Below, piece by piece: positions 1-11,987 of a DNA stretch of 64,000 nt. Position numbers and translations under genes: made by a program. The DNA is from Haberlea rhodopensis (Eukaryota > Streptophyta > Magnoliopsida > Lamiales > Gesneriaceae): contig CAJQUN010000139.1 of assembly GCA_907163345.1 (NCBI GenBank), positions 1,116,001 to 1,180,000 of the forward strand, read 5' to 3'. Under the pieces are notes generated by a model. That model did no database searches. It was not told the DNA's origin and was given only the letters and a program-made list of their open reading frames with translations. Every line of letters starts with the position of its first letter. The first letter of the stretch is position 1.

Positions 1-3000
1 AGAGCCTGCCATGGATCCTGCATGGCCTCATCTGCAAGTTGTGTATGAATTTTTGCTCAGGTTTGTCGCTTCACCAGAAACAGATGCGAAGGTTGCCAAA
101 AGATACATTGATCATTCCTTTGTTCTGAAATTGCTCAATCTTTTGGACTCTGAAGATCCTAGAGAGAGGGAATATTTGAAAACTATACTTCACCGAATCT
201 ATGGGAAATTTATGGTGCACAGACCGTTTATCAGGAAAGCCATCAACAACATTTTCTATCATTTTGTTTTTGAGACAGATAAACATAATGGAATTGCTGA
301 ATTTCTTGAAGTGCTTGGTAGTATAATCAATGGATTTGCTTTGCCTCTGAAAGAAGAGCATAAACTCTTTCTTGTCCGAACCTTAATTCCTCTACATAAA
401 CCAAAATGCCTGGCCATGTATCACCAACAGTTATCTTATTGTATCACACAATTTGTGGAGAAAGACTCGAAGCTTGCTGATATTGTTATCAGGGGACTTA
501 TTAAGTATTGGCCAGTCACTAATAGCTCTAAAGAAGTTCTGTTTCTTAATGAGCTGGAGGAGGTTTTAGAAGCCACACAACCACCGGAATTCCAACGCTG
601 CATGGTACCTTTGTTTCATCAAATTTCACACTGTTTGAGTAGTTTACACTTTCAGGTATGTATTATCTATATAAGCCTATACTACGACTATATCTTCTTT
701 TCTCCCCATCTATTTTCACTCTACATATATTGTTTTCCAGACCTTGGCCTTGTGTTCAGATTTGTATAAATTTCACCACGTGCTTATTATGCATCCTTTG
801 TAGCTTTTTCTTATTATATTCTTCTAAAGAAATAACTATTTCATACAATGTCCCATGACATAATATGCTCTCTCAAAGGTTACTACGAACTTAGTTTACA
901 GTAGTCGTATTGCTTTAACTCGGCCTAGTTCTTCTGAAGTATATGACTTGTTTAATTTCAAGGATTAAGTAGCCATAAGTATTTATGTAAATAATTGTCA
1001 TGCACATTGTTGAGAGGATCTGATACAAGGAAAACAATTTGATTCTGATTCAGTGGCAACTACATTGTTTATGGTTAATTTTTTTATTCTCTTTGTTGTA
1101 AGTTGTTGTATGTGGACATGTGGTTGCAAGTTACGAATGATGGGAGACTGTTTGGAAGCTGTAATTGAGTTTTTTACTGCATGCATTTTAAAGAATTCAG
1201 TGAATAATTTCTTGTTTGTTTGACTGTTCATGATCGAAGAGATAAAAGGTTTGGAAGCTGTAATTGAGTTTTTTACTGCATGCATTTTAAAGAATTCAGT
1301 GAATAATTTCTTGTTTGTTTGACTGTTCATGATCGAAGAGATAAAAGGTTGCTATCGGTGAATTTAATATTTCTGGCAACTATGATGCAGTACCATGGAT
1401 GTTGTTTCGATTCAATTTTTTTTGTTTCGTTCCCTCTTGCACAGAATATATTGCAATAACCTTTAGCAGATAGAAGCTTTTGGCCTATTATGGACATTAG
1501 TTTTTAAAATGATTTTTGCACACATTTGGCAGTGGTTCCACTTGGGACTTTTCTTTTTAATTTCTTTGAAATAAAATTTGATTCCTAGAATGAGCTTTAC
1601 TAGATAATATACCCTGCAAAAGCTTATATATTCTTAAAAACCTTTCTTTAGCATGGTATTGATGTTTAATTGGGATTTTTTTTTCAGAAGTGCTTAAAAC
1701 TTCTCAAAAACCTTATTTACCATTGCACTCAAACATTAAACCTCCATTTTGGAGAGACTCAAGTTCGAGTCTCGCAGTATGAGGAAAAATATTTAGCCTC
1801 TCCCCCCTAAAAAAAAAATAGCTGATCTTAATCAAGTGCTTTTTTAATCTTAGATTTTCTATCCGAACCGGCCCTTTTGATATGGCAATTACCATGTTTC
1901 ATATGTTTTAGTTATTAAAATCAAAGGAACATTTTTCCAAATTGTCGACCTTGAACTTCAACTCACTAAAATTGTGTTGGATAACTGTTATGCTCGAGCT
2001 CGGAATCAATTTCTTTGTTTCTAGCCGAGTTTACCTTGCTCCGTGATAAGCAAGTGAACCATATATGTTATCAAGTTCGTAAAATTCCAGTTATGGTACC
2101 TTGTTATGTTGGTTGTCCCGTTGAATTTTCAAACATGGGGATACAGATCGGTTCTGAGCATGTGGCCATTGGTTTGGACGTAAAGCATGAAAAATTCCGG
2201 AGCCATGAAATGTTGAGGTGGTAGCCAGTGGCGAGGCTGGGTGGGCCTGGTGTAGGTGTCAACCGTGCCGGCGGCACGAGGCCCGGCACGAAATGCTATA
2301 GTGTAGTGTCAGGCACTGCCCGTGGGCAGGGCCGTGCTGGCCAATGATTTCGGCCCATGGACACGAATTTTTTATTTTTTTAATGCTTCGTGCGATCGAT
2401 TGGTAGCATTCAAAACAATATATTCATTATATTGAAATGTTTGGCTTTATCGATCGATCGGCACAAAAGCCAAAAAAATAAAAAATAAATCGAAGGCACG
2501 ACCCATAGGCACGCCAGGCCATCCCTTTAGTGGAAACGTCCGTGCCGGCAGTCCACATCTAGTCTGGGGTCCCCACCCATCCCCCCGCCTCAATTTTTTT
2601 CTTTTTTTTCTAACTATAAAATTCTGTATAAAAAATATAATAATAAAGAATAAAAACGAATCTTCTTCCAAATTTTCATCTAACCATACTCCTTGACCCA
2701 ATTTTCATTCTTTATTCCCAATACTAAAATCCTAACTTTCTTCTTGTATGATTCCACTTCTTTCTTAATTTTTCGCCCTTTTTGTGCAAATTATAGGACT
2801 TTGATTTCTAGAATCTATAAGTGATATAGTAAATAATATCTTTCATTCTTTATTTTTATTTTATGAACTTTAAGCTATATTTATGATATTCTTGGGTAGA
2901 TTATTTTTTTTAGGTGTAATACTTATTTAAATTGTTGTTGTGCCTATGAATAAATAGAGCAAGTAAATAATATTTCCTCTGCGCTTCTTCCTCCGTATTT

Positions 3001-4387
3001 TTATTTTGTTTTCAACTTCTTGAACTTTTATATTCACCATCATGAGAAATAAAAAAATTGATTCTTATTTCAAGAAAAACGGTGTTATGAAGATAGTGCA
3101 TGTACTAGTTCTTTGGTTCTGTGATTTTTACCAATCAATTTGGATAATGTTACTTCTGAGAATTCAATATTTCCAAAGAACAAGTTTCTATTTCAGAGTT
3201 TATTGCCTTAAATTAAGGTTATGTTTTAGAATCAAATTTTTTTAGAATATATGTCATAGTAAATATTGTTATTACTATTATTTTGTGAGTAAAATATATT
3301 AAACACTATGCTTGTATTTTTCGATTTTTTAATAATCCATTATTTTGAAATTTTATTTTCGCCCCCTAATAAAATTGTCTCGCTCCGCCCTTGGTGGAAA
3401 CTCGTATGTTATCTTTATTGTCTGTTACAGAATTAACATAAACAAGTGAAACACATTTTGATTGGTGTATATTATGCAAGTTAAGGATACGTTTCTCTTC
3501 TAGCATACATGTCTACTCCACTCTCTTTTTATTCTCTTGGATGTCTTCTGGATCAGTCGACTGACTTTGTGATAAACTGAGTTTGTTTTGTTAGGGTCTA
3601 TTGAATGATATCAATTTTTGGTGAAAATTGATGTTATCATTGTGACCCAATTAGTTTATGCACAAGGTAAAAAAACCATTTTAATATCTCCAAGACAGCA
3701 GTTTAAATTCTCCTCTCTTGTCTCGTAAGGCAAGCTGTAGCTCCAGTTTGACTGGCATGGCCATGAAAATGGGCAGCAATTAGTAAATGTCAGGTGCTGT
3801 TTTTGCTTGAGACGATGGTTGACCCTTCTCGAAAGAAAGTTGCTAGGCATGCTAGCATGTTATGTTAGTGATAGCACAGTCATGGATTATCTTTATACTG
3901 ATCATACCAATTTCTGCACTTTGAAAAGCTTGCATGAAGTCTCAGCTAATGGTACTACTTAATTTGTTGGAGCTCTCTCTGAGGCTATTTCATTCGAATT
4001 ATGGCGAATGGGACCTTGTTGGTTACCAATGAATTTACAAGTTTTCGTCACATTCAGGTGGCGGAGAGAGCTTTATTTTTGTGGAACAACGATCACATTG
4101 ACAACCTCATCAAACAAAACCGCAAGGTCATTCTGCCTATCATCTTTCCTGCTCTAGAAAGAAATGCCAGACACCATTGGAATCAGGTTGTGCACAGTTT
4201 GACACTAAATGTTCGAAAAAACTTGTACGATCATGACCCAGATCTATTTAAGGCATGCCAGATCAAGTTTCAGGACGATGAAGCAAAGGAAAACAAGAAA
4301 AAAGAGAAACGTGAATCCACATGGATACGCTTGGAAGAGCTTGCTGCGAGAAGGGCTGCGAGTAATCAAGCCATTCTTGTTCCTTGA
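1..4387 (+). CDS. PP2A B' (B56) regulatory subunit, 3' part, two exons
   Basis: Exons are 1-655 and 4058-4387, with a GT-AG intron of about 3.4 kb. The frame is open to the left edge (EPA before the Met at 11), so the gene starts outside the window. The protein has the HEAT-like B56 fold signatures: DPAWPHLQ, RYIDHSFV, DPREREYLKTILHRIYGKF, INGFALPLKEEHK, YHQQLSYCITQFVEKD, KYWPVTNSSKEVLFL, then across the junction SSLHFQ/VAERALFLWNND and NRKVILPIIFPALERN. B56 subunits direct the PP2A core to its substrates in cytosol and nucleus. The junction after HFQ gives a seamless family match, which fixes both splice sites. The C-terminus ends in AILVP and has a charged KENKKKEKRES stretch. Met-11 is internal, not the start. 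The family is very sure; which plant isoform (theta, zeta, eta or other) is not. Confidence 0.95.
1151..1348. repeat. 99-bp direct tandem duplication in the PP2A intron
   Basis: Two head-to-tail copies (1151-1249 and 1250-1348) that look identical over the whole unit, both starting TTTGGAAGCTGTAATTG and ending GATAAAAGG. The near-perfect match implies a recent duplication. Confidence 0.93.
2226..3393. mobile_element. MITE-like element with CAGTGGCG..-type ends in the PP2A intron
   Basis: The left end reads CAGTGGCGAGGC and the right end, reversed, CAAGGGCGGAGCGAGAC. These are imperfect inverted repeats of the common plant CAGTGGCGGAGC type. The flanks GTGGTAGC (2218-2225) and GTGGAAAC (3394-3401) match at 6 of 8 bases, as expected for an old 8-bp target duplication. 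The inside is AT-rich, shows no transposase, and contains a second element at 2253-2561. The element at 14189 has similar ends. Confidence 0.55.
2253..2561. mobile_element. GC-rich-ended hAT MITE nested in the 2226-3393 element
   Basis: The left end TAGGTGTCAACCGTGCCGGC and the right end (reversed) TAGATGTGGACTGCCGGCACGG are imperfect inverted repeats. The flanking octamers GCCTGGTG and GTCTGGGG match at 6 of 8. The GC-rich subterminal blocks stand out in AT-rich sequence, as in the hAT elements at 47368, 52842 and 57202. No coding capacity is seen. Confidence 0.55.
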
Positions 4388-5934
4388 ACCGGGGCAACTT
4401 AAGACTTATGAGAAGATGTACTTCCTTTTGCTCCCATTTGTCCACCGTCGTTTATTTGAATTATTGCTTGGGTCTCGGAATCTGTTTGATAGGAAGATTT
4501 AGCAGTTGGCATTACTTTTTAGTTGTTCAGACATGTTTCATAATCTCTGTTGCTTATATATTAGCAGATGAGTGGTCAGGTTCCATTTTATTGTGTAAAT
4601 GCATCTCAAAATGCTAACATGCAGAAATATGATCACTATCCTTGTTTATTATCATTTTTATGTATTGGATAAAAATTTAAGGAGAAAATGTCTGTGGATG
4701 AAATAAGAGATATAAATGTATGTCTAGGATGGTTTTGGTGGGAAATATTTTCTAGACCACGTGAAATTAAATTATATTTGAATCGATATTTGTGGGAATG
4801 ATTGGTACATCATTCCCAACAATCCCCCTAAGAAATTGCTTTATTGACGGCTCAAACTCATGACCTAGCTCTCATGCTAATCGTTAGGATTAAGTGATTA
4901 CCATTATGCAAAAAACTATAGCTATAGCATATGCAGAACTTTATTTTCTAATACAGTGGCAACGTAAAATTTCGTACTAAGCGTTATATAATATGATGGG
5001 TTTCATCATGTGGGTGTCTATGTGCTAGACTTGTTATGACTTATATGATAAATGATGATCCACCTTCGTCCACGTGTGTACATAAAATTTGTTGGATACA
5101 CCATTCCAAACATTGTAACTTCAAATAATTAATTGGTTATTGAGCAGATCCTCACATGGATTAATATGCATTGCTCACTAATTAGTGAAACTTGCATATA
5201 AATACGTAGAGAAATCATTACACTATTATGTCGAGTCTAATAATCCTAAGAGTGGACTAAGTCCGTAAAAATTAATCTTAAATCCGAAGGTCCTCAACCA
5301 AACTACTCGAATCTCAAATATAATATCGGAGCTCAATTAACAATATTATTTAAACAGTCCCAACTCATAAATAGCCTGATTTATTCAAAGAACTCAGCTA
5401 CCTCTCAAGAAATAGCACCGCCTGATCGCAGAGGTACTGAGGCTTTGGTAAGAAAGCAAGTAGAAGGGCACAGAGTATGACGAAAACATCGGATCATGCA
5501 TTGTCATCTGTAACCAAAAAATAAACTGCTCCAACTTCAATCCGAAGGTCCTCAACCTCTTCGTCAACCATAATAAATTTCTCTCTCACCAAACCAAAAC
5601 CCAAGTTTTGTTGAAGAAAAAGCCACATTTTTGGTTGAAATATTGCGCAAATAAAGTTAGAGGCTTGAAAAACAAAAAGAAATTATTTTTGATCGGTTTC
5701 TCTTTCCTTTCTCAGCATTTGGTTGTCAAGAATTAATGGCATTTCGTTTCTCAAAAAAATACTATTTCTTGTGCTTCTCGCAGCTTGGAGGGTTGCCTTT
5801 AAAAGGGTGCTTTTCGGGTCTTTTAGTTGTTTATGTTGCACAAGGAGGAGGCATTTTCTGAGTAAAAACTGAGCTAGAATCTTGCAAAAGAATAGAGAGT
5901 GAGTGAGAGTAGAAGAAGACGAGAGAAGAAGAAG
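4388..5934. other. Intergenic: PP2A 3' UTR, AIRP2-like promoter and 5' UTR
   Basis: No gene is seen. A 19-bp sequence, AATCCGAAGGTCCTCAACC, occurs twice, near 5282 and 5540. About 50 bases before the AIRP2-like ATG are GA-rich (5885-5934), typical of a plant 5' UTR. Confidence 0.6.
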
Positions 5935-8297
5935 ATGGAGAACACATGCTGCCAACAACCTAGGAGGACGTTCAAGGAATCTTTGAACGCTCTTGAGGCT
6001 GATGTTCAGCATGCAAATGCTATGTAAGTTTACATTTTTGCTACTTATTCTGTGATTTTGTCTATTTTGGTTTTGATGCTGACCCTTAATTTCTTGGCAT
6101 GCACGTGTGTACTGAATACATGTTTCCTTATCTTTGTTATATTTCTGAATAAAGTGTGGGATTGAGCCGGGGGATCGACGGCATAGTAACTGAATTTGGG
6201 GATTTTTGTTCTGTTTTCGTCTGCTGTAATTCTTTGGTTAAACTTTTAGAAATAGTTGTTTTTCTAACATCTTAAGTTGTATGAGACCAATTGGAATTTA
6301 ATGTTACTTATATTTAGTTTTATATATCTTTTGACTGAGCTGGTTTGGTTGTTTCTTAATGGGATGGTTTCAGTTTCTTGATTAATAATTTCATATGGGC
6401 GTAGCCAGTTGAAATGTGAAAGTTTGCAATTTTATTCTTGGGTAAGTTACTTGGTTGAATGCAAGATAGTTGATGAAAGCTTTCTTCTCTCTTATTTCAA
6501 GCTGTGATAATCTGATCAGGACATATTCTTAAAGGCGTGTATTGCTAAATCTGTAAAGAAAGAGGGTGTAAGAAGATAATGGCTGTTACCTATAGTGGTA
6601 ATTGATATTGGATGTAATAAAGTTTTGTCCAATTGTATGAATCAATTCGAGCAGCTGTAGCTTCCTTCAGTTCCCACAAACATATTGCGATCTACTATAA
6701 ATGCTAATCTCGTGCAGTTGTTTGTAAGATTAGGGTTGTCACTCCAATTAATAGCAGCAGTATGTCGAAGAATTACATTTTCTTCTTTACCTTTTCAATA
6801 AATGCCCTTCTTTGCTTAGTTGGTATTGGCTGCAGAAAATGAAATAGCCTGGATATCAAGGGGTAAAATTGCCAAGGGCATTCCAATAATATTGAATGTG
6901 AGGCACATGCATGGAGTTCTGAGAAATGCTTGAGAAAGAAAGTCTTATATACTGTAACATTGATCCAAAATAGTGTGTTGGCGGGGACCTAACTAATGTC
7001 TATGGTTGTCTTCGTATTGCCGGGTGATTTTTGTATGGATTCTTCCTTTCGTGTGAACTTCGTATTTCTGTACTGGATGGGAGTCGAACTATGGCAATTA
7101 ATGTGGTTGCTTTGTCTGCTGAATTTAAATCCATCAATTGCGAATCTAGTTTTGTCGGCACCACACTTGGGCGAATCATGATGATTACTGGCTTTGACAC
7201 TAGCTGCGAAAATTTGTTATTGCTCATTCCGTGTTTTTTCATGACTTTGCTATTTTTTTTGTTCCAGTAGTATGATGTCAAAGTATAGAAATAATGCCAT
7301 GGATATTCACAGGGCCGCAGCAATTCCGAAAGCTAAGAGTGATACACGTCTTGAGATGAAATTGGTCTACAACGACATGGTGCCTCTCCTTTGGTTTTTG
7401 CTTCAATGGATGGACTGTTCTTGCTCGTGTATCTCGCCAAGATATCTGAATCTTTGTCACATCCTTATTTGTAAGGTATGATGCAGTGTCTTTCTGTTTT
7501 TCCAACATTATACGTCACTGGCTGGTTTACGCATATAAAAACGTGAGCAATTTTGTCTTGAGTCGCTCATTTTCCATTTCTGTTTGATTTGCACGCATCT
7601 TGCGTTCGCAGGTGTATGAAGTTGGAAGACCAAAAATGTCAACACATGCAAGGAAAGCGTCTATTAAGGACTTTTACGGTTGCCAGTTTATCAGTTCACT
7701 TACTTCAGAAAAATGCTTATTTTAGGTATGCAAATAATTTACAAGTTTCTTGAAAAACAAACTACAGCTATCATATTACCGTCACTTGAGCACCTATATG
7801 ACGACATGGCGGAACTGGATGGTACTAATGCTGATAATCTTGCTGCGGAAAGCACCAGTAAGAAGAGACAGGAAAAGGAAGGTGGATCTGTGAAGTCAGA
7901 TTCTCAGAAAGATGGAGAATGTGGAATATGCTTAGTGTCTCAGGCCGAAATCGCCTTGCCTGATTGCTACCATTCAATGTGCACAAACTGCTACTATAAA
8001 TGGTAACTAACACGATATATGCACATATTCCGTGATGTTGAAAGATGGCGTCTCTTTTCTCTTCCTAACTCCTTCATACTTTTCAGGATCACAAGATCAG
8101 AATCCTGCCCCTTTTGTCGCGACAATCTAGAAGGACTCGAGCTACTAGATTTATGGTATCTAACTAGCAAGGATGAAGTTGCAGACCCTGCCACTATTTT
8201 TACGGAAGACTTGCATAATTTCTATCTTTATATCAAGAACCTTCCTAAAGATTTACCTGAGGTTTTGTTCGTAATGTATTATGAACACTTAATATGA
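5935..8297 (+). CDS. AIRP2-like RING-type E3 ubiquitin ligase, five exons
   Basis: Exons are 5935-6023, 7313-7475, 7612-7678, 7768-8002 and 8087-8297, all with GT-AG borders, giving a predicted 254 aa. The N-terminus RRTFKESLNALEADVQHANAM and the block LEMKLVYNDMVPLLWFLLQWMDCS are those of the plant AIRP2 group (ABA-insensitive RING protein 2 and relatives), cytosolic E3 ligases linked to ABA and drought responses. The C3HC4 RING begins near residue 158: CGIC, then CYHSMCTNC, then CPFC. A Lys/Glu-rich linker precedes it. Exon 2 is placed at the AG of 7311-7312 because HANAM/AAAIPKAKSD then matches family spacing. Two upstream AGs (7265-7266 and 7269-7270) also keep the frame and would add up to 17 residues. 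The C-terminus (LPEVLFVMYYEHLI) matches the family less well. Confidence 0.88.
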
Positions 8298-9279
8298 CGT
8301 GAATGTGAAGAATGATGTATAGGAAGCCGACCTTTAATGTGAATAGCGTCTAGTAAAGAAAGTCCACTCTAGTATATTGTTATAACCACCGCTTTGCCTA
8401 TGTGGTGCTCATAGATAAACCTTCAATCCTATGTATCGATAAAACATTAGTATTCTCAAAGTTGCACGTATATTTTGAATATGATTTGTGTGAAATGATC
8501 TTGACAATGTGCTTGCTGTTTGGCCAGTAAGTTGCCATTGATCCTTATTTTCACAATTCATGAATCACATTCGTGGTGTTTTTTGGTGATTGTAGACTCT
8601 TTGACTGCAAAACCAACATGCGGAACGCCTGTATAAAGATTACATACCTTGGCGGAGCTTCTTCTGTAAAAATAAAACGTGCATGAGTATGATTCTTGGA
8701 GCTTTCATGCTATTTCCTCTGTTGAATTTTTTGTCATGTTTTATCCAGTTATGTTTTTGTTGTCTGGAGCAGTTACTAATATGAGATTGCGGTGGAAATT
8801 CATGTTTGATTGTAGTTCTGTTGTGTTACTTGGTACTCACATGATTCATCAAAATACCCATTTTTGCAATCTGAATTCAAGATCGTTTTATTAGGAACAG
8901 TTTCCAAATCCATTCCTCACTTTCGCCAGAGGCTTTGGTTGTGTATAGCACTTGGCTATACATACTGGTCAGCAAGCAACTCTTTTTGTACATGTCTTGT
9001 CTAGAGAATGGTTCTCAACTTTATAAAATTGGCATGCAATGTAGCCTTTTAGAGATGAATGTGAATTGTCATGATAGATTATGGCTCTCCACCATTCACA
9101 TCCTTAAGAAATAAGCATCTGAGACCTCAAATATCCACATCAGCACATGATCACAGATTGGCATGTACATGTCAACATGAGGCCATTCATTCGGGTTGAC
9201 TTTAAGATAATTGCTGTACTCAGCCGACTCTTCAAGTTCCCTTCAGTTAGGGCACTGCAAGGATGGAAGTCAGAATTCA
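8298..9279. other. Intergenic, 3' flank of the AIRP2-like gene
   Basis: Contains the presumed 3' UTR and AT-rich sequence. The short open frames here have no recognisable protein. A short frame near 8597-8685 could be an alternative 3' exon, but nothing supports it. Confidence 0.5.
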
Positions 9280-9478
9280 GGCTCAATCTGCGGGATCGCG
9301 ACCCTTTGTCCAGGCCATTGTAGCACGTGTGTCGCCCAGGGCATAAGGGGCATGATGACTTGACGTCATCTTCACCTTCCTCCGGCTTATCACCGGCAGT
9401 CTATTCAGGGTTCCAAACTCAACGATGGCAACTAAACACGAGGGTTGCGCTCGTTGCGGGGACATCCCAAACTTCCGA
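9280..9478 (-). pseudogene. Plastid 16S rRNA fragment (nuclear plastid insertion, NUPT)
   Basis: Read on the minus strand this is a piece of the 3' domain of chloroplast 16S rRNA. Landmarks in order are GCAACGAGCGCAACCC, GATAAGCCGGAGGAAGGTGA, GATGACGTCAAGTCATCATG, CACACGTGCTACAATGG and GGGTCGCGATCCCGC. The variant between the conserved blocks (CCCCTTATGCCCTGGGCGAC) is the plastid form, not the plant mitochondrial 18S form. Only about 200 bases are present, the ends fade into unrelated sequence, and a few substitutions are visible, so it is not a working rRNA gene. Open frames across it are meaningless. Confidence 0.93.
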
Positions 9479-10268
9479 GTTCACAATTAATAAGAAAAAA
9501 TCATTCAAGTAAAGAGTTTTAAGTAGCATGTCATGGTCTTAAATGATCGCCGTGGGAAACAATGGCCCAGCGCTAGGTCCAGCCACGGTATTGAAACCGA
9601 TGGTTTCGGTTCCAATGAAAGACGGAACCGGAACCGTAACCAAACTCATTGCATAGTGTTTTGGTTTCTACTAGTTTCAAATTAGGCAATGCCATAGCAT
9701 TTGTGCTCGGCGTTCACAGTTAGCCTGTACTCTGGCAATGCCTGTGGCATTGTCGAGCGACACCAAACTGTATCGAGTGCCCGAGGCATTCCGAAAACTC
9801 TCGGGCCATTCAAACCGATCTAGTATGGCTATAAACATGGGGTTGGCCTCCACCTTACACCTTTCCTCTTCTCTCTCGGGTCCCGTGATGGTCACCAAGG
9901 ACCTTTCTAGTAGTTGGCACGGTATTATGCTGTCAAAATCGAACTAATTTATATTTTTCATTTTCCAATCAAATTGGAAATATCCAAGGAGATGAAGAGT
10001 GATGCGATCTCAGAAAATTCGACACTGTCATATTATATCAATAGAAACACGGTAAATCTTTGACTCACTCTCTGCTAGTGTAAACGAGGCCAAATTCATA
10101 GCCTCCTAAAATGAACTCGAAAATTTCCATTGCATCTGTCTAGAATTGCAGAAATCAACATTTACCCAATAAATCAACAAGGAATTCTGTTCAAGAAAAG
10201 CTTTGATTAAACACAAGAGTACAATCACATGCAAAGCCATACTCATACAAAATATGTGTACACGCTCT
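9479..10268. other. Intergenic with a possible hAT end fragment
   Basis: Around 9570-9640 the sequence AGCCACGGTATTGAAACCG, followed by GGTTTCGGTTCC and GGAACCGGAACCG, resembles the left end of the hAT element at 52842. No matching right end is seen. The open frames at 9677-9947 encode nothing I recognise. Confidence 0.35.
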
Positions 10269-10847
10269 TTAGGATCTCATCTTGTTGATCTGGTTCAAAG
10301 CAGGTTGCAAGATATTGTAAAGCACCCAAAGAATCGCAGGTGTTATAACAAACAACAAAAGCTGGCCCCTGCTATCAGCCACGGCTTCACCAACCACGGC
10401 CATCTCACCGGCGGCGGAGGCCTCCGCCGGGTGAAGGAAGCCTGAGGCGGCTAGCCCTCCAAGCCCGAGCCCAATGATCACCCCTTTGGAGCTGTTCATT
10501 TTGTTAAGCTGGTTAAGCGCCGGCTGCAAGATGTTGTAAAGAACCCAAAGTATGGCAGGAATTATCGGGATCAAGAGAGCCAACCCACGGTTGTCTCCAT
10601 CGGCGATCTCCGCCAGCTGCTGGGCTGCGAGAGCTGGCTCTGCGGCGGAGAGGGTGGAGAATATGACTCCTGCGAGGGCTGTTCCGGTGAGGGAAGAAGT
10701 GTTTTCCGGTAGCTTTGGGAGTTTTTTCTCAAGATTTAGAATAGAGACGATTGGTTTTGTGGGCTTGCAGAAAGGGTTAAAAACCGTTGTGTTGTAGCAT
10801 TTGGCGTTGAGCATCGCCATTGTAGTAGCCACTGTAGCTGCTGCCAT
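10269..10847 (-). CDS. psbY: Photosystem II core complex protein PsbY, chloroplast precursor
   Basis: Single exon, 192 aa. Plant PsbY is a nuclear-encoded precursor cut into two small one-helix thylakoid proteins at the edge of photosystem II. Both units are visible: PAILWVLYNILQPALNQLNKM at about residues 97-117 and the near-identical PAILWVLYNILQPALNQINKM at about 170-190. Each follows a hydrophobic stretch and an Ala-rich processing region (AAEPALAAQ near 68-76 and HPAEASAAGEMA near 140-150). The first ~50 residues are Ala/Thr/Asn/Lys-rich and poor in acids, as in a chloroplast transit peptide. The start at 10847 gives a normal transit peptide. A reading frame extending upstream to 10978 belongs to another frame. 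Confidence 0.96.
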   Translation of the reverse strand: MAAATVATTMAMLNAKCYNTTVFNPFCKPTKPIVSILNLEKKLPKLPENTSSLTGTALAGVIFSTLSAAEPALAAQQLAEIADGDNRGLALLIPIIPAILWVLYNILQPALNQLNKMNSSKGVIIGLGLGGLAASGFLHPAEASAAGEMAVVGEAVADSRGQLLLFVITPAILWVLYNILQPALNQINKMRS

Positions 10848-11018
10848 TGTTGGGTGATTCTTTTGCTCTTTTGGCCAAAGATTGGTATAATGAAATGCGA
10901 AAGATTCAGCATTTCCTTGAGAATTTGGTGGGAGGAAGAAGCCAACTGAGGAAGTTTGGGGACCAATGGGAGTGTCACAGCTGGAAATTACTCTTATCCA
11001 AAGGCCGTCATTCGTGAG

Positions 11019-11025
11019 ATATATA
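11019..11025 (-). promoter_or_regulatory. Candidate TATA box of psbY
   Basis: Minus-strand TATATAT, about 170 bases upstream of the psbY ATG. A GATAAG I-box-like motif, common in light-regulated plant genes, lies at about 10993-10998. Confidence 0.4.
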
Positions 11026-11987
11026 CCTCATATTAGATTATCCCCCACTACTTTTTTTCTTATCACAAACAATTCTCATCATCATGTTTTGTTTTTTTCT
11101 TGAAAAAAATATCTCGATATTTGTTTTGGGCCAGAAATTGTGGGGAAGCTTCAAATAATATTTTTCCCACGATTCACAAATATTCTCTATTTTATTTAAT
11201 ACAATTATTCTACATCAATTAGAAGCAATTATTTAAAATATTATCAAATATAGTTTTCTTGTACTATGAGTGAATATTCTTATAAACAAATTATATATAA
11301 AATATATTGGTGATGGTTATTAGAGGTATATATAACAACAACAAAGAATTTAATCTCAATTAATTGAAGTAGACTACAAGAATCAAATCGGATCTTGCAC
11401 ATGCGACAGTCTTCTCAGATAAATTCTTTCAATCAGAATATCATTAATAAATCCATTTGGAATGGTATATAAATATTAGATTTAAAATTTAATCAACAAA
11501 TTTTTTTTACTCTCCATTTTTTATTTTAATATTTTTTGTCTCCCTTCCGAAACTTCATGTGTCAAATAATAGGGGACGTAGTTGTAGTTTTTTCTATATC
11601 TATTACAAATTAGAGAGGATAATATTGTAATGCAAAAAATGTATAAGGGTCCATTTATTAACGTTTAAACTAGAGGTTAAAAGTTATAATAAATCTTTTC
11701 GGGGATACAACTATAATTTATTCTATTTTTTTATGATTGCATTAGCATGACAATATAAGGCCCGTAGTTTTATAAAATTATGGGCCATGACTTGCAATTT
11801 GGCCCATAAGCTAATTCGGCCTCGCTAAATCGCTAAAGCCCTACGTGTATCCAAATTTTCAGCCCATATTTCATATATACAACAATTTATTCAAAAATAC
11901 TTCAATTAGTAATTAATTCTCAATTCATTGAACACAACAAGACCACGAATATAATTGATAACCCATCATCTCCTCCCTATGGAATAT
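11026..11987. other. AT-rich spacer between psbY and the arabinogalactan-type gene
   Basis: No gene or clear element is seen. It contains the 3' flank of the 11988-12308 gene and distal psbY promoter sequence. Confidence 0.5.

Noticed and set aside
4815..4925. A second TRIM-like remnant near CAACAATCCCCCTAAG
   Set aside because: It resembles the purine-tract side of the 44279 element, but no second repeat or primer-binding site could be found.
9283..9512. Open frames on both strands at the 16S rRNA fragment
   Set aside because: They translate rRNA sequence and have no protein meaning.
10552..10797. Plus-strand open frame opposite psbY
   Set aside because: Shadow of the clear two-unit PsbY frame.
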